Shown one piece after another: positions 37,001 through 50,043 of a DNA stretch of 64,000 bases (the first letter of the stretch is position 1; each line of letters starts with the position of its first letter). The DNA comes from Hydractinia symbiolongicarpus (Eukaryota; Cnidaria; Hydrozoa; Anthoathecata; Hydractiniidae), in assembly GCF_029227915.1 (NCBI RefSeq), contig NC_079879.1, forward strand, positions 28,154,501-28,218,500, given 5' to 3'. The notes beneath the pieces were generated by a model. It was not told the origin of the DNA, did not search any database, and saw nothing but the letters and a program-made list of their open reading frames with translations. A program made the translations under genes and the position numbers.

Positions 37001-38187
37001 GGAAAGTCAATTAAATGTAGTTTTTGAAACTGCTTGTATTTCTGGAGCGCGTGCTAACGGCTAGGATTGGTCCCACAGTAAAGAATGAATTTTTCATCTA
37101 CATTTTCAAATAAAGCGCTATCAGAGCGCCCAGTGTAATCGCTTAGTTCCAGGAATCATGTCAAATTAAGAAGAATGTTATTCTTTGGGGTCCAATTGTC
37201 TCATTTATCACATTTATCAGGTCAATGTCTAAAATCAGTTTAATTAAGTCCCACAGACAGTTGTTTTACACTTTAAAGCGACGCAACCAAGTAATATCAG
37301 AAACATATCGCTAAATACATGTTGGTACGAATATGTGACGCAACCGTTGTATCTCAAACGGACTGATACCGTTAGAAAGTCAATGTAATATAGTCTTTGA
37401 AATTGTCTCAATTTCTTTAGCGCCTGCTAAAGGCTAGGATTGGTCCCACAGTAAAAAATGACTTATTTATCTAAATATTTAAATGAAGCGCTACCACAGC
37501 GCCCAGTGTAATCGCTGAATTCCAGCAATCTTGTCAAATTAAGAAGAATGTTATTTCTTGGAGTCCAACTGTCTCATTTATCACATTTATAAAGTCAAAA
37601 TCCAAAATCTGTTCAATTAAGTCCCACAGTCAATTGTTTCACAGTTAAAAGCGACGCAACCTATTAATATCAGAAACATATCGCTAAACAGATGTTCGTA
37701 CGAATATGTGACGCAATCGTTGTAATTCATACGGCCTGATACCGTTAGAAAGTCAATGAAATATAGTTTTTGAAACTGTCTCTATTTCTTGAGCGCGACC
37801 TAACGGCTAGGATTTGTCCCACAGTACAAAATGAATTTTTTATCTACATTTTTAAATAAAGCGCTACGACAGTTCCCAGTGTAATCGATGAGTTCCAGCA
37901 ATCATGTCAAACTAAGAAAAATGTTATTTCTTGGAGTCCAATTGTCTCTTTTATCACATTAATAAGGTCAAAGTCCAAAATCATTCAATAAAGTCCCACA
38001 GTCAATCGTTTCACTGTTAAAAGCGATGAAACCTAATAGTATCAGAAAGATATCGCTAAATGCATGTTGGTACGAATATGTGACGCAACCGTCGTAACTC
38101 ACACGGACTGATACCGTTAGAAAGTCAATGAAATGTAGTTTTTGAAGCTGTCTCTATTTTTGGAGCGCGTGCTAACGGCTAGGATTG
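34090..38187 (+). repeat. Satellite block D, right copy, with a 745-bp internal duplication
   Basis: Units start at 34090, 34463, 34836, 35208, 35581, 35953, 36325, 36698, 37070, 37443 and 37816. They parallel 17489-20841. The two units 34463-35207 are repeated as 35208-35952, both carrying the private change ATTTTTAACTAC, which accounts for the offset shift from 16601 to 17346 bp. No genes. Confidence 0.88.
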
Positions 38188-38449
38188 GTCCCACAGTAAA
38201 AAATGACTTATTTATCTACATTTTTAAATGAAGCGCTACCACAGCGCCCAGTGTAATCGCTGAATTCCAGTTTCACAGTTAAAAGCGACACAACCTAGTA
38301 ATATCAGAAAAATATCGCTAAATGCATGTTGGTACGAATATGTGACGCAACCGTCGTAACTCACACGGACTGATACCGTTAGAAAGTCAATGAAATATAG
38401 TTTTTGAAACTGTCTCTATTCCTTGTGCGCGAGCTAACGGCTAGGATTG
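38188..38449 (+). repeat. 262-bp internally deleted satellite unit
   Basis: It has the same TTCCAG-to-TTTCACAG deletion junction as the units at 20842-21103 and 41587-41848, and the same position in the block. Confidence 0.9.
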
Positions 38450-40468
38450 GTCCCACAGTACAAAATGAATTTTTTATCTACATTTTGAAATAAAACGCTA
38501 CCACAGCTCCCAGTGTAATCGCTGAGTTCCAGCAATCATGTCAAACTAAGAAAAATGTTATTTCTTGGAGTCCAATTGTCTCTTTTATCACATTTATAAG
38601 GTCAAAGTCCAAAGTCAGTTTAATAAAGTCCCACAGTCAATCGTTTCACTGTTAAAAGCGATGAAACCTAATAGAATCAGAAAGATATCGCTAAATGCAT
38701 GTTGGTACAAATATGTGACGCAACCGTCGTAACTCATACGGACTGATACCGTTAGAAAGTCAATTAAATGTAGTTTTTGAAGCTGTCTCTATTTTTGGAG
38801 CCTGTGCTAACGGCTAGGAATGGTCCCATAGTAAAAAATGAAATTTTTATCTACATTTTCAAATAAAGCGCTACCAGAGCGCCCAGTGTAATCGCTTAGT
38901 TCCAGGACTCATGTGAAATTAAGAAGAATGTTAATTTTTGGTGTCCAATTGTCTCATAATAACATTTATAAGGTTTCAGTCCAAAATCAGTTCAATAAAG
39001 TGCTACAGTCAATTGTTTCATTGTTAAAAGCGATGAAACCTAGTAATATCAGAAAAATATCGCTAAATGCATGTTGGTACGAACATGTGACGCAACCGTT
39101 GTAACTCAAACGAGCTGATACCAATTGAAAGACAATGAAATGTAATTTTTGAACCTGTCTCTATTACTTCAGCGCGCGCTAGCGGTTAGGATTGGTCCCA
39201 CAGTAAAAAATGACTTATTTATCTAATTTTTTGAATAAAGCAATAACACAGCGTCCAGTATAATTGCTGAGTTCCAGCAATCATGTCAAACTAAGAAAAA
39301 TGTTATTTCTTGGAGTCCAATTGTCTCATTTATCATATTTATAAGGTCAAAGTTTAAAATCAGTTCAATTAAGTCCCACAGTCAATTGTTTCACAGTTAA
39401 AAGCGACGCAACCTAGTAATATCAGAAACATCTCGTAAACAGATGTTGGTACGAATATGTGACGCAATCGTTGTAATTCATACGGACTGATACCGTTGGA
39501 AAGTCAATGAAATATAGTTTTTGAAACTGTCTCTATTTCTTGAGCGCAAGCTAACGGCTAGGAATGGTCCCACTGTAAAAAATGATTTTTTTATCTACAT
39601 TTCCAAATAAAGCGCTACCGGAGCGCCCAGTGTAATCGCTTAGTTCCAGCAATCATGTCAAATTAAGAAGAATGTTATTTTTTGGAGTCCAATTATCTCA
39701 TCATAACATTTATAAGGTCACAGTCCAAAATCAGGTCAATAAAGTACTACAGTCAAATGGTTTCATTGTTAAAAGCGATGAAACCTAGTAATATCAGGAA
39801 AATATCGCTAAATGCATGTTGGTACGAATATGTGACGCAACCGTTGTAATTCAAACGAGCTGATACCGATAGAAAGTCAATAAAATGTAGTTTTTGAAAC
39901 TGTCTCTATTACTTCAGCGCGCTAGCGGTTAGGATTGGTCCCACAGCAAAAAATGACTTATATATCTAATTTTTTGAATAAAGCAATAATACAGCGTCCA
40001 GTGTAATTGCTGAGTTACAGCAATCATTTCATATTAAGAAGAACGTTACTTCTTGGAGTCCAGTTGTCTCATTATCATATTTATAAGGTGAAATTGGTCC
40101 CACAGTAACAAATGATTTTTTTGTCTACATTTTTAAATAAAGCACTACCACAGCTCCCAGTTTAATGGGTGAGTTTCAGCAATCATGTCAAACTAAGAAA
40201 AATGTGATTTCTTGGATTCCAATTGTCTCACTTATCACATTTATAAGGTCAAAGTCTAAAATTAGTTCAATTAAGTCCCACAGTCAATTGTTTCACAGTT
40301 AAAAGCGACACAACCTAGTAATATCTGAAACATCTCGTAAACAGATGTTGGTACGAATATGTGACGCAATCGTTGTAATTCATACGGACTGATACCGTTA
40401 GAAAGTCAATGAAATATAGTTTTTGAAACTGTCTCTATTTCTTGAGCGCGTGCTAACGGCTAGGATTG
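38450..40468 (+). repeat. Satellite segment paralogous to 27880-29524
   Basis: Units start at 38450, 38823, 39195, 39567, 39938 (short) and 40097. From 38823 they match 27880 onward at an offset of 10943-10944 bp, including the chimeric unit (39195 versus 28252), the short unit and the uninterrupted Helitron target at 40033/40034. To the left, 38450-38822 continues block D, so a junction between two source blocks falls near 38700-38820. Confidence 0.87.
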
Positions 40469-42222
40469 GTCCCACAGTAAAAAATGAAATTTTTATCTAC
40501 ATTTTTAAATAAAGCGCTACCAGAGCGCCCGGTGTAATCGCTGAGTTCCAGCAATCATGTCAAATTAAGAAGAATGTTATTCTTTGGGGTCCAATTGTCT
40601 CATTTATCACATTTATCAGGTCAATGTCTAAAATCAGTTTAATTAAGTCCCACAGACAGTTGTTTTACACATTAAAGCGACGCAACCAAGTAATATCAGA
40701 AACATATCGCTAAATACATGTTGGTACGAATATGTGACGCAACCGTTGTATCTCAAACGGACTGATACCGTTAGAAAGACAATGTAATATAGTCTTTGAA
40801 ATTGTCTCAATTTCTTTAGCGCCTGCTAACGGCTAGGATTGGTCCCACAGTAAAAAATGACTTATTTATCTAAATATTTAAATGAAGCGCTACCACAGCG
40901 CCCAGTGTAATCGCTGAATTCCAGCAGTCTTGTCAAATTAAGAAGAATGTTATTTCTTGGAGTCCAACTGTCTCATTTATCACATTTATAAAGTCAAAAT
41001 CCAAAATCTGTTCACTTAAGTCCCACAGTCAATTGTTTCACAGTTAAAAGCGACGCAACCTATTAATATCAGAAACATATCGCTAAACAGATGTTCGTAC
41101 GAATATGTGACGCAATCGTTGTAATTCATACGGCCTGATACCGTTAGAAAGTCAATGAAATATAGTTTTTGAAACTGTCTCTATTTCTTGAGCGCGACCT
41201 AACGGCTAGGATTTGTCCCACAGTACAAAATGAATTTTTTATCTACATTTTTAAATAAAGCGCTACGACAGTTCCCAGTGTAATCGATGAGTTCCAGCAA
41301 TCATGTCAAACTAAGAAAAATGTTATTTCTTGGAGTCCAATTGTCTCTTTTATCACATTAATAAGGTCAAAGTCCAAAATCATTCAATAAAGTCGCACAG
41401 TCAATCGTTTCACTGTTAAAAGCGATGAAACCTAATAGTATCAGAAAGATATCGCTAAATGCATGTTGGTACGAATATGTGACGCAACCGTCGTAACTCA
41501 CACGGACTGATACCGTTAGAAAGTCAATGAAATGTAGTTTTTGAAGCTGTCTCTATTTTTGGAGCGCGTGCTAACGGCTAGGATTGGTCCCACAGTAAAA
41601 AATGACTTATTTATCTACATTTTTAAATGAAGCGCTACCACAGCGCCCAGTGTAATCGCTGAATTCCAGTTTCACAGTTAAAAGCGACACAACCTAGTAA
41701 TATCAGAAAAATATCGCTAAATGCATGTTGGTACGAATATGTGACGCAACCGTCGTAACTCACACGGACTGATACCGTTAGAAAGTCAATGAAATATAGT
41801 TTTTGAAACTGTCTCTATTTCTTGTGCGCGAGCTAACGGCTAGGATTGGTCCCACATCACAAAATGAATTTTTTATCTACATTTTGAAATAAAACGCTAC
41901 CACAGCTCCCAGTGTAATCGCTGAGTTCCAGCAATCATGTCAAACTAAGAAAAATGTTATTTCTTGGAGTCCAATTGTCTCTTTTATCACATTTATAAGG
42001 TCAAAGTCCAAAGTCAGTTTAATAAAGTCCCACAGTCAATCGTTTCACTGTTAAAAGCGATGAAACCTAATAGAATCAGAAAGATATCGCTAAATGCATG
42101 TTGGTACAAAAATATGTGACGCAACCGTCGTAACTCACACGGACTGATACCGTTAGAAAGTCAAGTAAATGTAGTTTTTGAAGCTGTCTCTATTTCTTTG
42201 GCGGGTGCTAACAACTAGATTG
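40469..42222 (+). repeat. Duplicate of 37070-38822 (3399-bp offset)
   Basis: Units start at 40469, 40842, 41215, 41587 (262 bp) and 41849. From 40560 they follow 37161 at an offset of 3399 bp, including the 262-bp deletion unit at 41587-41848. The unit starting at 40469 is chimeric: its head resembles 25707/29525 and its body resembles 37070. Confidence 0.88.
41587..41848 (+). repeat. 262-bp internally deleted satellite unit
   Basis: Third copy of the unit with the TTCCAG-to-TTTCACAG deletion, in the 3399-bp duplicate of 37070-38822. Confidence 0.9.
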
Positions 42223-45200
42223 GTCCCACAGTAAAAAATGACTTATTTATCTACATTTTTAAGTAAAGCGCTAGCAGAGCGCCCAGTGTAATTGCTTAGT
42301 TCCAGCAATCATGTCAAATTAAGAAAAATGTTGTTTTTTGGAGTCCAATTATCTCATTATAACATTTAAAAGGTCAAAGTCTAAAATCAGTTCAATTAAG
42401 TCCCACAGACAATTGTTTCACAGTTAAAAGCGACGCAACCTAGTAATATCAGAAACATATCGCTAAATACATGTTGGTACGACTATGTGACGCAATCGTT
42501 GTAATTTACCGTACTGATACCGTTAGAAAGTCAATGAAATATAGTTTTTGAAACTGTCTCTATTTCTTTGGCGGGTGCTAACAACTAGATTGGTCCCACA
42601 GTAAAAAATGACTTATTTATCTACATTTTTAAGTAAAGCGCTAGCAGAGCGCCCAGTGTAATTGCTTAGTTCCAGCAATCATGTCAAATTAAGAAAAATG
42701 TTGTTTTTTGGAGTCCAATTATCTCATTATAACACTAATAAGGTCACAGTCCAAAATCAGTTCAATTAAGTCCCACAGACAATTGTTTCACATTGTAAAG
42801 CGACGCAACCTAGTAATATCAGAAACATATCGCTAAATACATGTTGGTACGAATATGTGACGCAATCGTTGTAATTCATCCGTACTGATACCGTTAGAAA
42901 GTCAATGAAATATAGTTTTTGAAACTGTCTCTATTTCTTTGGCGGGTGCTAACAACTAGATTGGTCCCACAGTAAAAAATGACTTATTTATCTACATTTT
43001 TAAGTAAAGCGCTAGCAGAGCGCCCAGTGTAATTGCTTAGTTCCAGCAATCATGTCAAATTAAGAAAAATGTTGTTTTTTGGAGTCCAATTATCTCATTA
43101 TAACATTAATAATGTCACAGTCCAAAATCAGTTCAATAAAGTCCTACAGTCAATTGTTTCACAGTTAAAAGCAATGAAACCTAGTAATATCAGAAAAATA
43201 TCGCTAAATGCATGTCGGGTACGAATATGTGACGCAACCGTTGTAACTCAAACGGACTGATACCGTTAGAAAGTCAATGTAAAATAGTCTTTGAAATTGT
43301 CTCAATTTCTTTAGCGCCTGCTAACGGCTGGGATTGGTCCCACAGTAAAAAATGACTTATTTATCTAAATATTTAAATGAAGCGCTGCCACAGCGCCCAT
43401 TGTAATCGCTGAATTCCAGCAATCTTGTCAAACTAAGAAGAATGTTATTTCTTGGAGTCCAACTGTCTCTTTTATCACATTTATAAGGTCAAAGTCCAAA
43501 ATCTGTTCAATTAAGTCCCACAGTCAATTGTTTCCCAGTTAAAAGCGACGCAACCTAGTAATATCAGAAACATATCGCTAAACAGATGTTCGTACGAATA
43601 TGTGACGCAATCGTTGTAATTCATACCGACTGATACCGTTAGAAAGTCAATGAAATATAGTTTTTGAAACTGTCTCTATTTCTTGAGCGCGTGCTAACGG
43701 CTAGGATTGGTCCCACAGTACAAAATGAATTTTTTATCTACATTTTTAAATAAAGCGCTACCACAGCTTCCTGTGTAATCGCTGAGTTCCAAGCAATCAT
43801 GTCAAACTAAGAAAAAGGTTATTTCTTGGAGTCCAATTGTCTCTTTTATCACATTTATAAGGTCAAAGTCCAAAATCAGCTCAATAAAGTCCCACAGTCA
43901 ACCGTTTCACTGTTAAAAGCGATGAAACCTAATAATATCAGAAAAATATCGCTAAATGCATGTTGGTATGAAAATGTGACGCAACCGTCGTAACTCACAC
44001 GGACTGATACCGTTAGAAAATCAATTAAATGTAATTTTTGAAACTGTCTGTATTTTTGAAGCGCGTGCTAAAGGCTAGGATTGGTCCCACAGTAAAGAAT
44101 GAAATTTTTATCTACATTTTCAAATGAAGTGCTACCAGAGCGACCAGTGTAATCGCGGAATTCCAGCAATCTTGTCAGATTAAGAAGAATGTTATTTCTT
44201 GGAGTCCAACTGTCTCATTTATCACATTTATAAGGTCAAAGTCCAAAATCTGTTCAATTAAGTCCCACAGTCAATTGTTTCACAGTCAAAAGCGACGCAA
44301 CCTAGTAATATCAGAAACATATCGCTAAATACATGTTGGTACGAATATGTGACGCAATCGTTGTAATTCATCCGTACTAATACCGTTAGAAAGTCAATGA
44401 AATATAGTTTTTGAAACTGTCTCTATTTCTTTGGCGGGTGCTAACAACTAGATTGGTCCCACAGTAAAAAATGACTTATTTATCTACATTTTTAAATAAA
44501 GCGTTAGCAGAGCGCCCAGTGTAATTGCTTAGTTCCAGCAATCATGTTAAACTAAGAAAAATGTTATTTCTTGGAGTCCAATTGTCTCTTTTATCACATT
44601 TATAAGGTCAAAGTCCAAAATCAGTTCAATAAAGTCCCACAGTCAATTGTTTCACTGTTAAAAGCGATGAAACCTAATAATATCAGAAAAATATCGCTAA
44701 ATGCATCTTGGTATGAATATGTGACGCAACCGTCGTAACTAACACGGACTGATACCGTTAGAAAGTCAATTAAATGTAATTTTTGAAACTGTCTGTATTT
44801 TTGAAGCGCGTGCTAACGGCTAGGATTGGTTCCACAGTAAAGAATGAATTTTTTATCTACATTTTCAAATAAAGCGCTACCAGAGCGACCAGTGTAATCG
44901 CTGAATTCCAGCAATCTTGTCAAATTAAGAAGAATGTTATTTCTTGGAGTCCAACTGTCTCATTTATCACATTTATACGGTCAAAGTCCAAAATCTGTTC
45001 AATTAAGTCCCACAGTCAATTGTTTCACAATTAAAAGCGACGCAACCTAGTAATATCAGAAACCTATCGCTAAACAGATGTTCGTACGAATATGTGACGC
45101 AATCGTTGTAATTCATAGGGACTGATACCGTTAGAAAGTTAATGAAATATAGTTTTTGAAACTGTCTCTATTTCTTGAGCGCGTGCTAACGGCTAGGATT

Positions 45201-46320
45201 GGTCCCACAGTACAAAATGTATTTTTTATCTACATTTTTAAATAAAGCGCTACAACAGCTCCCAGTGTAATCGCTGAGTTCCAGCAATCATGTCAAACTA
45301 ATAAAAATGTTATTTCTTGGAGTCCAATTGTCTCTTTTATCACATTTATAAAGTCAAAGTCCAAAATCAGTTCAATATAATCCCACAGTCAATCGTTTTA
45401 CTGTTAAAAGCGATGAAACCTAATAATATCAGAAAAATATCGCTAAATGCATGTTGGTATGAATATGTGACGCAAACGTCGTAACTCACACGGACTGATA
45501 CTGTTAGAAAGTCAATTAAATGTAGTTTTTGAAGCTGTCTCTATTTTTGGAGCGCGTGCTAACGGCTAGGAATGGTCCCACAGTAAAAAAATGATTTTTT
45601 TATCTACACATTCAAATAAAGCGCTACCAGAGCGCCCAGTGTAATCGCATAGTTCCAGCAATCATGTCAAATTAAGAAAAATGTTATTTTTTGGAGTCCA
45701 ATTGTCTCATCATAACATTTATAAGGTCACAGTCCAAAATCAGTTCAATAAAATCCTACAGTCAATTGTTTCACAGTTAAAAGCGACGCAACATAGTAAT
45801 ATCAGAAACATATCGCTAAACAGATGCTCGTACGAATATGTGACGCAATCGTTGTAATTCATACGGACTGATAACGTTAGAAAGTCAATGGAATATAGTT
45901 TCTGAAACTGTCTCTATTCCTTGAGCGCGAGCTAACGGCTAGGAACGGTCCCACAGTAAAAAATGATTTTTTTATCTACATTTTCAAATAAAGCGCTACC
46001 ACAGCTCCCAGTGTAATTGCTGAGTTCCAGCAATCATGTGAAACTAAGAAAAATGTTATTTCTTGGAGTCCAATTGTCTCTTTTATCACATTTATAAGGT
46101 TAAAGTCCAAAATCAGTTCAATAAAGTCCCACAGTCAATCGTTTCACTGTTAAAAACGATGAAACCTAATAGTATCAGAAAGACATCGCTAATTGCATGT
46201 GGGTACGAATATGTGACGTAAACGTCGTAACTCACACGGACTGATACCGTTAGAAAGTCAATGAAATATAGTTTTTGAAACTGTCTCTATTTCTTTGGCG
46301 TGTGCTAACGGCTAGGATTG
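42223..46320 (+). repeat. Satellite block E, right copy
   Basis: Units start at 42223, 42593, 42964, 43337, 43710, 44084, 44456, 44829, 45202, 45575 and 45948. They match 11527-14400 at an offset of 31066-31067 bp. Within the unit starting at 45202 the match switches to the unit at 15999 (offset about 29203 bp), skipping five units. Private indels relative to the left copy include an extra A near 43792 and near 45590. Confidence 0.88.
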
Positions 46321-48553
46321 GTCCCACAGTAAAAAATAACTTATTTATCTACATTTTTAAATAAAGCGCTACCAGAGCGCCCAGTGTAATTGCTTAGTTC
46401 CAGCAATCATGTCAAAATAAGGAGAATTTTATTTTTTGTAGTCCAATTGTCTCATTATAACATTAGTAAGGTCACAGTCCAAAATCAGTTCATTAAAGTC
46501 CTAAAGTCAATTGTTTCACTGTTAAAAGCGATGAAACCTAGTAATATCAGAAACAGATCGCTAAATAGATGTTGGTACGAATATGTGACGCAATTGTTGT
46601 AGTTTATCCGGACTGATAACGTTAGAAAGTCACTGAAATATAGTTTTTGAAACTGTCTCTATTACTTGAGCGCGTGCTAACGGCTAGGATTGGTCCCACA
46701 GTAAAAAATGAAATTTTTATCTACATTTTTAAATAAGCGCTCCCAAAGCTCCCAGTGTAATCGCTGAGTTCCAGCAATCATGTCAAACTAAGAAAAATGT
46801 TATTTCTTGGAGTCCAATTGTCTCATTTATCACATTTATAAGGTCAAAGTCTAAAATCAGTTCTATTGAGCCCCACAGTCAATCGTTTCACTGTTAAAAA
46901 CGATGAAACCTAATAGTATCAGAAAGACATCGCTAATTGCATGTGGGTACGAATATGTGACGTAAACGTCGTAACTCACACGGACTGATACCGTTAGAAA
47001 GTCAATGAAATATAGTTTTTGAAACTGTCTCTATTTCTTTGGCGTGTGCTAACGGCTAGGATTGGTCCCACAGTAAAAAATAACTTATTTATCTACATTT
47101 TTAAATAAAGCGCTACCAGAGCGCCCAGTGTAATTGCTTAGTTCCAGCAATCATGTCAAAATAAGGAGAATTTTATTTTTTGTAATCCAATTGTCTCATT
47201 ATAACATTAGTAAGGTCACAGTCCAAAATCAGTTCATTAAAGTCCTAAAGTCAATTGTTTCACTGTTAAAAGCGATGAAACCTAGTAATATCAGAAACAG
47301 ATCGCTAAATAGATGTTGGTACGAATATGTGACGCAATTGTTGTAGTTTATCCGGACTGATAACGTTAGAAAGTCACTGAAATATAGTTTTTGAAACTGT
47401 CTCTATTTCTTGAGCGCGTGCTAACGGCTAGGATTGGTCCCACAGTAAAAAATGAAATTTTTATCTACATTTTTAAATAAGGCGCTCCCAAAGCTCCCAG
47501 TGTAATTGCTTAGTTCCAGCAATCATGTCAAAATAAGGAGAATTTTATTTTTTGTAGTCCAATTGTCTCATTATAACATTAGTAAGGTCACAGTCCAAAA
47601 TCAGTTCATTAAAGTCCTAAAGTCAATTGTTTCACTGTTAAAAGCGATGAAACCTAGTAATATCAGAAACAGATCGCTAAATAGATGTTGGTACGAATAT
47701 GTGACGCAATTGTTGTAGTTTATCCGGACTGATAACGTTAGAAAGTCACTGAAATATAGTTTTTGAAACTGTCTCTATTTCTTGAGCGCGTGCTAACGGC
47801 TAGGATTGGTCCCACAGTAAAAAATGAAATTTTTATCTACATTTTTAAATAAAGCGCTCCCAAAGCTCCCAGTGTAATCGCTGAGTTCCAGAAATCATGT
47901 CAAACTAAGAAAAATGTTATTTCTTGGAGTCCAATTGTCTCATTTATCACATTTATAAGGTCAAAGTCTAAAATCAGTTCTATTGAGCCCCACAGTCAAT
48001 CGTTTCACTGTTAAAAACGATGAAACCTAATAGTATCAGAAAGACATCGCTAATTGCATGTGGGTACGAATATGTGACGTAAACGTCGTAACTCACACGG
48101 ACTGATACCGTTAGAAAGTCAATGAAATATAGTTTTTGAAACTGTCTCTATTTCTTTGGCGTGTGCTAACGGCTAGGATTGGTCCCACAGTAAAAAATAA
48201 CTTATTTATCTACATTTTTAAATAAAGCGCTACCAGAGCGCCCAGTGTAATTGCTTAGTTCCAGCAATCATGTCAAAATAAGGAGAATTTTATTTTTTGT
48301 AATCCAATTGTCTCATTATAACATTAGTAAGGTCACAGTCCAAAATCAGTTCAATAAAATCCTACAGTCAATTGTTTCACAGTTAAAAGCGACGCAACAT
48401 AGTAATATCAGAAACATATCGCTAAACAGATGCTCGTACGAATATGTGACGCAATCGTTGTAATTCATACGGACTGATAACGTTATAAAGTCAATGGAAT
48501 ATAGTTTCTGAAACTGTCTCTATTCCTTGAGCGCGAGCTAACGGCTAGGAACG
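46321..48553 (+). repeat. Dimeric HOR (~744 bp), first run
   Basis: Two unit types alternate: type p (starts 46321, 47065, 48182) with GTCAAAATAAGGAGAATTTT, and type q (46693, 47809) with GCGCTCCCAAAGCTCCC and TTCTATTGAGCCCCAC. The unit at 47437 is a chimera with a q head and a p body. Open frames of 70 codons recur in the p units with a TTG start; they mark the repeat and are not genes. Confidence 0.85.
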
Positions 48554-50043
48554 GTCCCACAGTAAAAAATGATTTTTTTATCTACATTTTCAAATAAAGC
48601 GCTACCACAGCTCCCAGTGTAATCGCTGAGTTCCAGCAATCATGTCAAACTAAGAAAAATGTTATTTCTTGGAGTCCAATTGTCTCATTCATCACATTTA
48701 TAAGGTCAAAGTCTAAAATCAGTTCTATTGAGCCCCACAGTCAATTGTTTCTCAGTTAAAAGTGACTCAACCTAGTAATATCAGAAAAATATCGCTAAAT
48801 GCATGTTGGTACCATTATGTGACGCAACCGTTGTAACTCAAACGAGCTGATTCCGATAGAAAGTCAATGGAATGTAGTTTTTGAAACTGTCTCTATTTCT
48901 TCAGCGCGCGCTAGCGGTTAGGATTGGTCCCACAGTACAAAATGATTTATTTATCTAATTTTTTGAATAAAGCAATAACACAGCGGCCAGTATAATTGCT
49001 GAGTTACAACAATCATTTCATATTAAGAAGAACGTTACTTCTTGGGGTCCAGTTGTCTCATTCATCACATTTAAAAGGTCAAAGTCTAAAATCAGTTCAA
49101 TTAAGTCCCACAGACAGTTGTTTCACCTTTTAAAGCGACGCAATCTAGTAATATCAGAAACATATCGCTAAATACATGTTGGTACGAATATGTGACGCAA
49201 TCGTTGTAGTTTATCCGTACTGATACCGTTAGAAAGTCAATGAAATATAGTTTTTGAAACTGTCTCTATTTCTTTGGCGGGTGCTAACGGCTAGGAATGG
49301 TCCCACAGTAAAAAATGATTTTTTTATCTACACATTCAAATAAAGCGCTACCAGAGCGCCCAGTGTAATCGCATAGTTCCAGCAATCATGTCAAATTAAG
49401 AAAAATGTTATTTTTTGGAGTCCAATTGTCTCATCATAACATTTATAAGGTCACAGTCCAAAATCAGTTCAATAAAATCCTACAGTCAATTGTTTCACAG
49501 TTAAAAGCGACGCAACATAGTAATATCAGAAACATATCGCTAAACAGATGCTCGTACGAATATGTGACGCAATCGTTGTAATTCATACGGACTGATAACG
49601 TTAGAAAGTCAATGGAATATAGTTTCTGAAACTGTCTCTATTCCTTGAGCGCGAGCTACGGCTAGGAACGGTCCCACAGTAAAAAATGATTTTTTTATCT
49701 ACATTTTCAAATAAAGCGCTACCACAGCTCCCAGTGTAATTGCTGAGTTCCAGCATTCATGTGAAACTAAGAAAAATGTTATTTCTTGGAGTCCAATTGT
49801 CTCTTTTATCACATTTATAAGGTTAAAGTCCAAAATCAGTTCAATAAAGTCCCACAGTCAATCGTTTCACTGTTAAAAACGATGAAACCTAATAGTATCA
49901 GAAAGACATCGCTAATTGCATGTGGGTACGAATATGTGACGTAAACGTCGTAACTCACACGGACTGATACCGTTAGAAAGTCAATGAAATATAGTTTTTG
50001 AAACTGTCTCTATTTCTTTGGCGTGTGCTAACGGCTAGGATTG
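48554..50043 (+). repeat. Four mixed units between the dimer runs
   Basis: Units start at 48554, 48927, 49300 and 49671. The unit at 48927 is a full-length relative of the short class. The stretch 49300-50043 corresponds to 45575-46320 (same CTACACATTCAAATAAAGC head and GCATAGTTCC variant), so the order E-tail then p/q dimers is itself repeated at about 3.7 kb. Confidence 0.83.
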
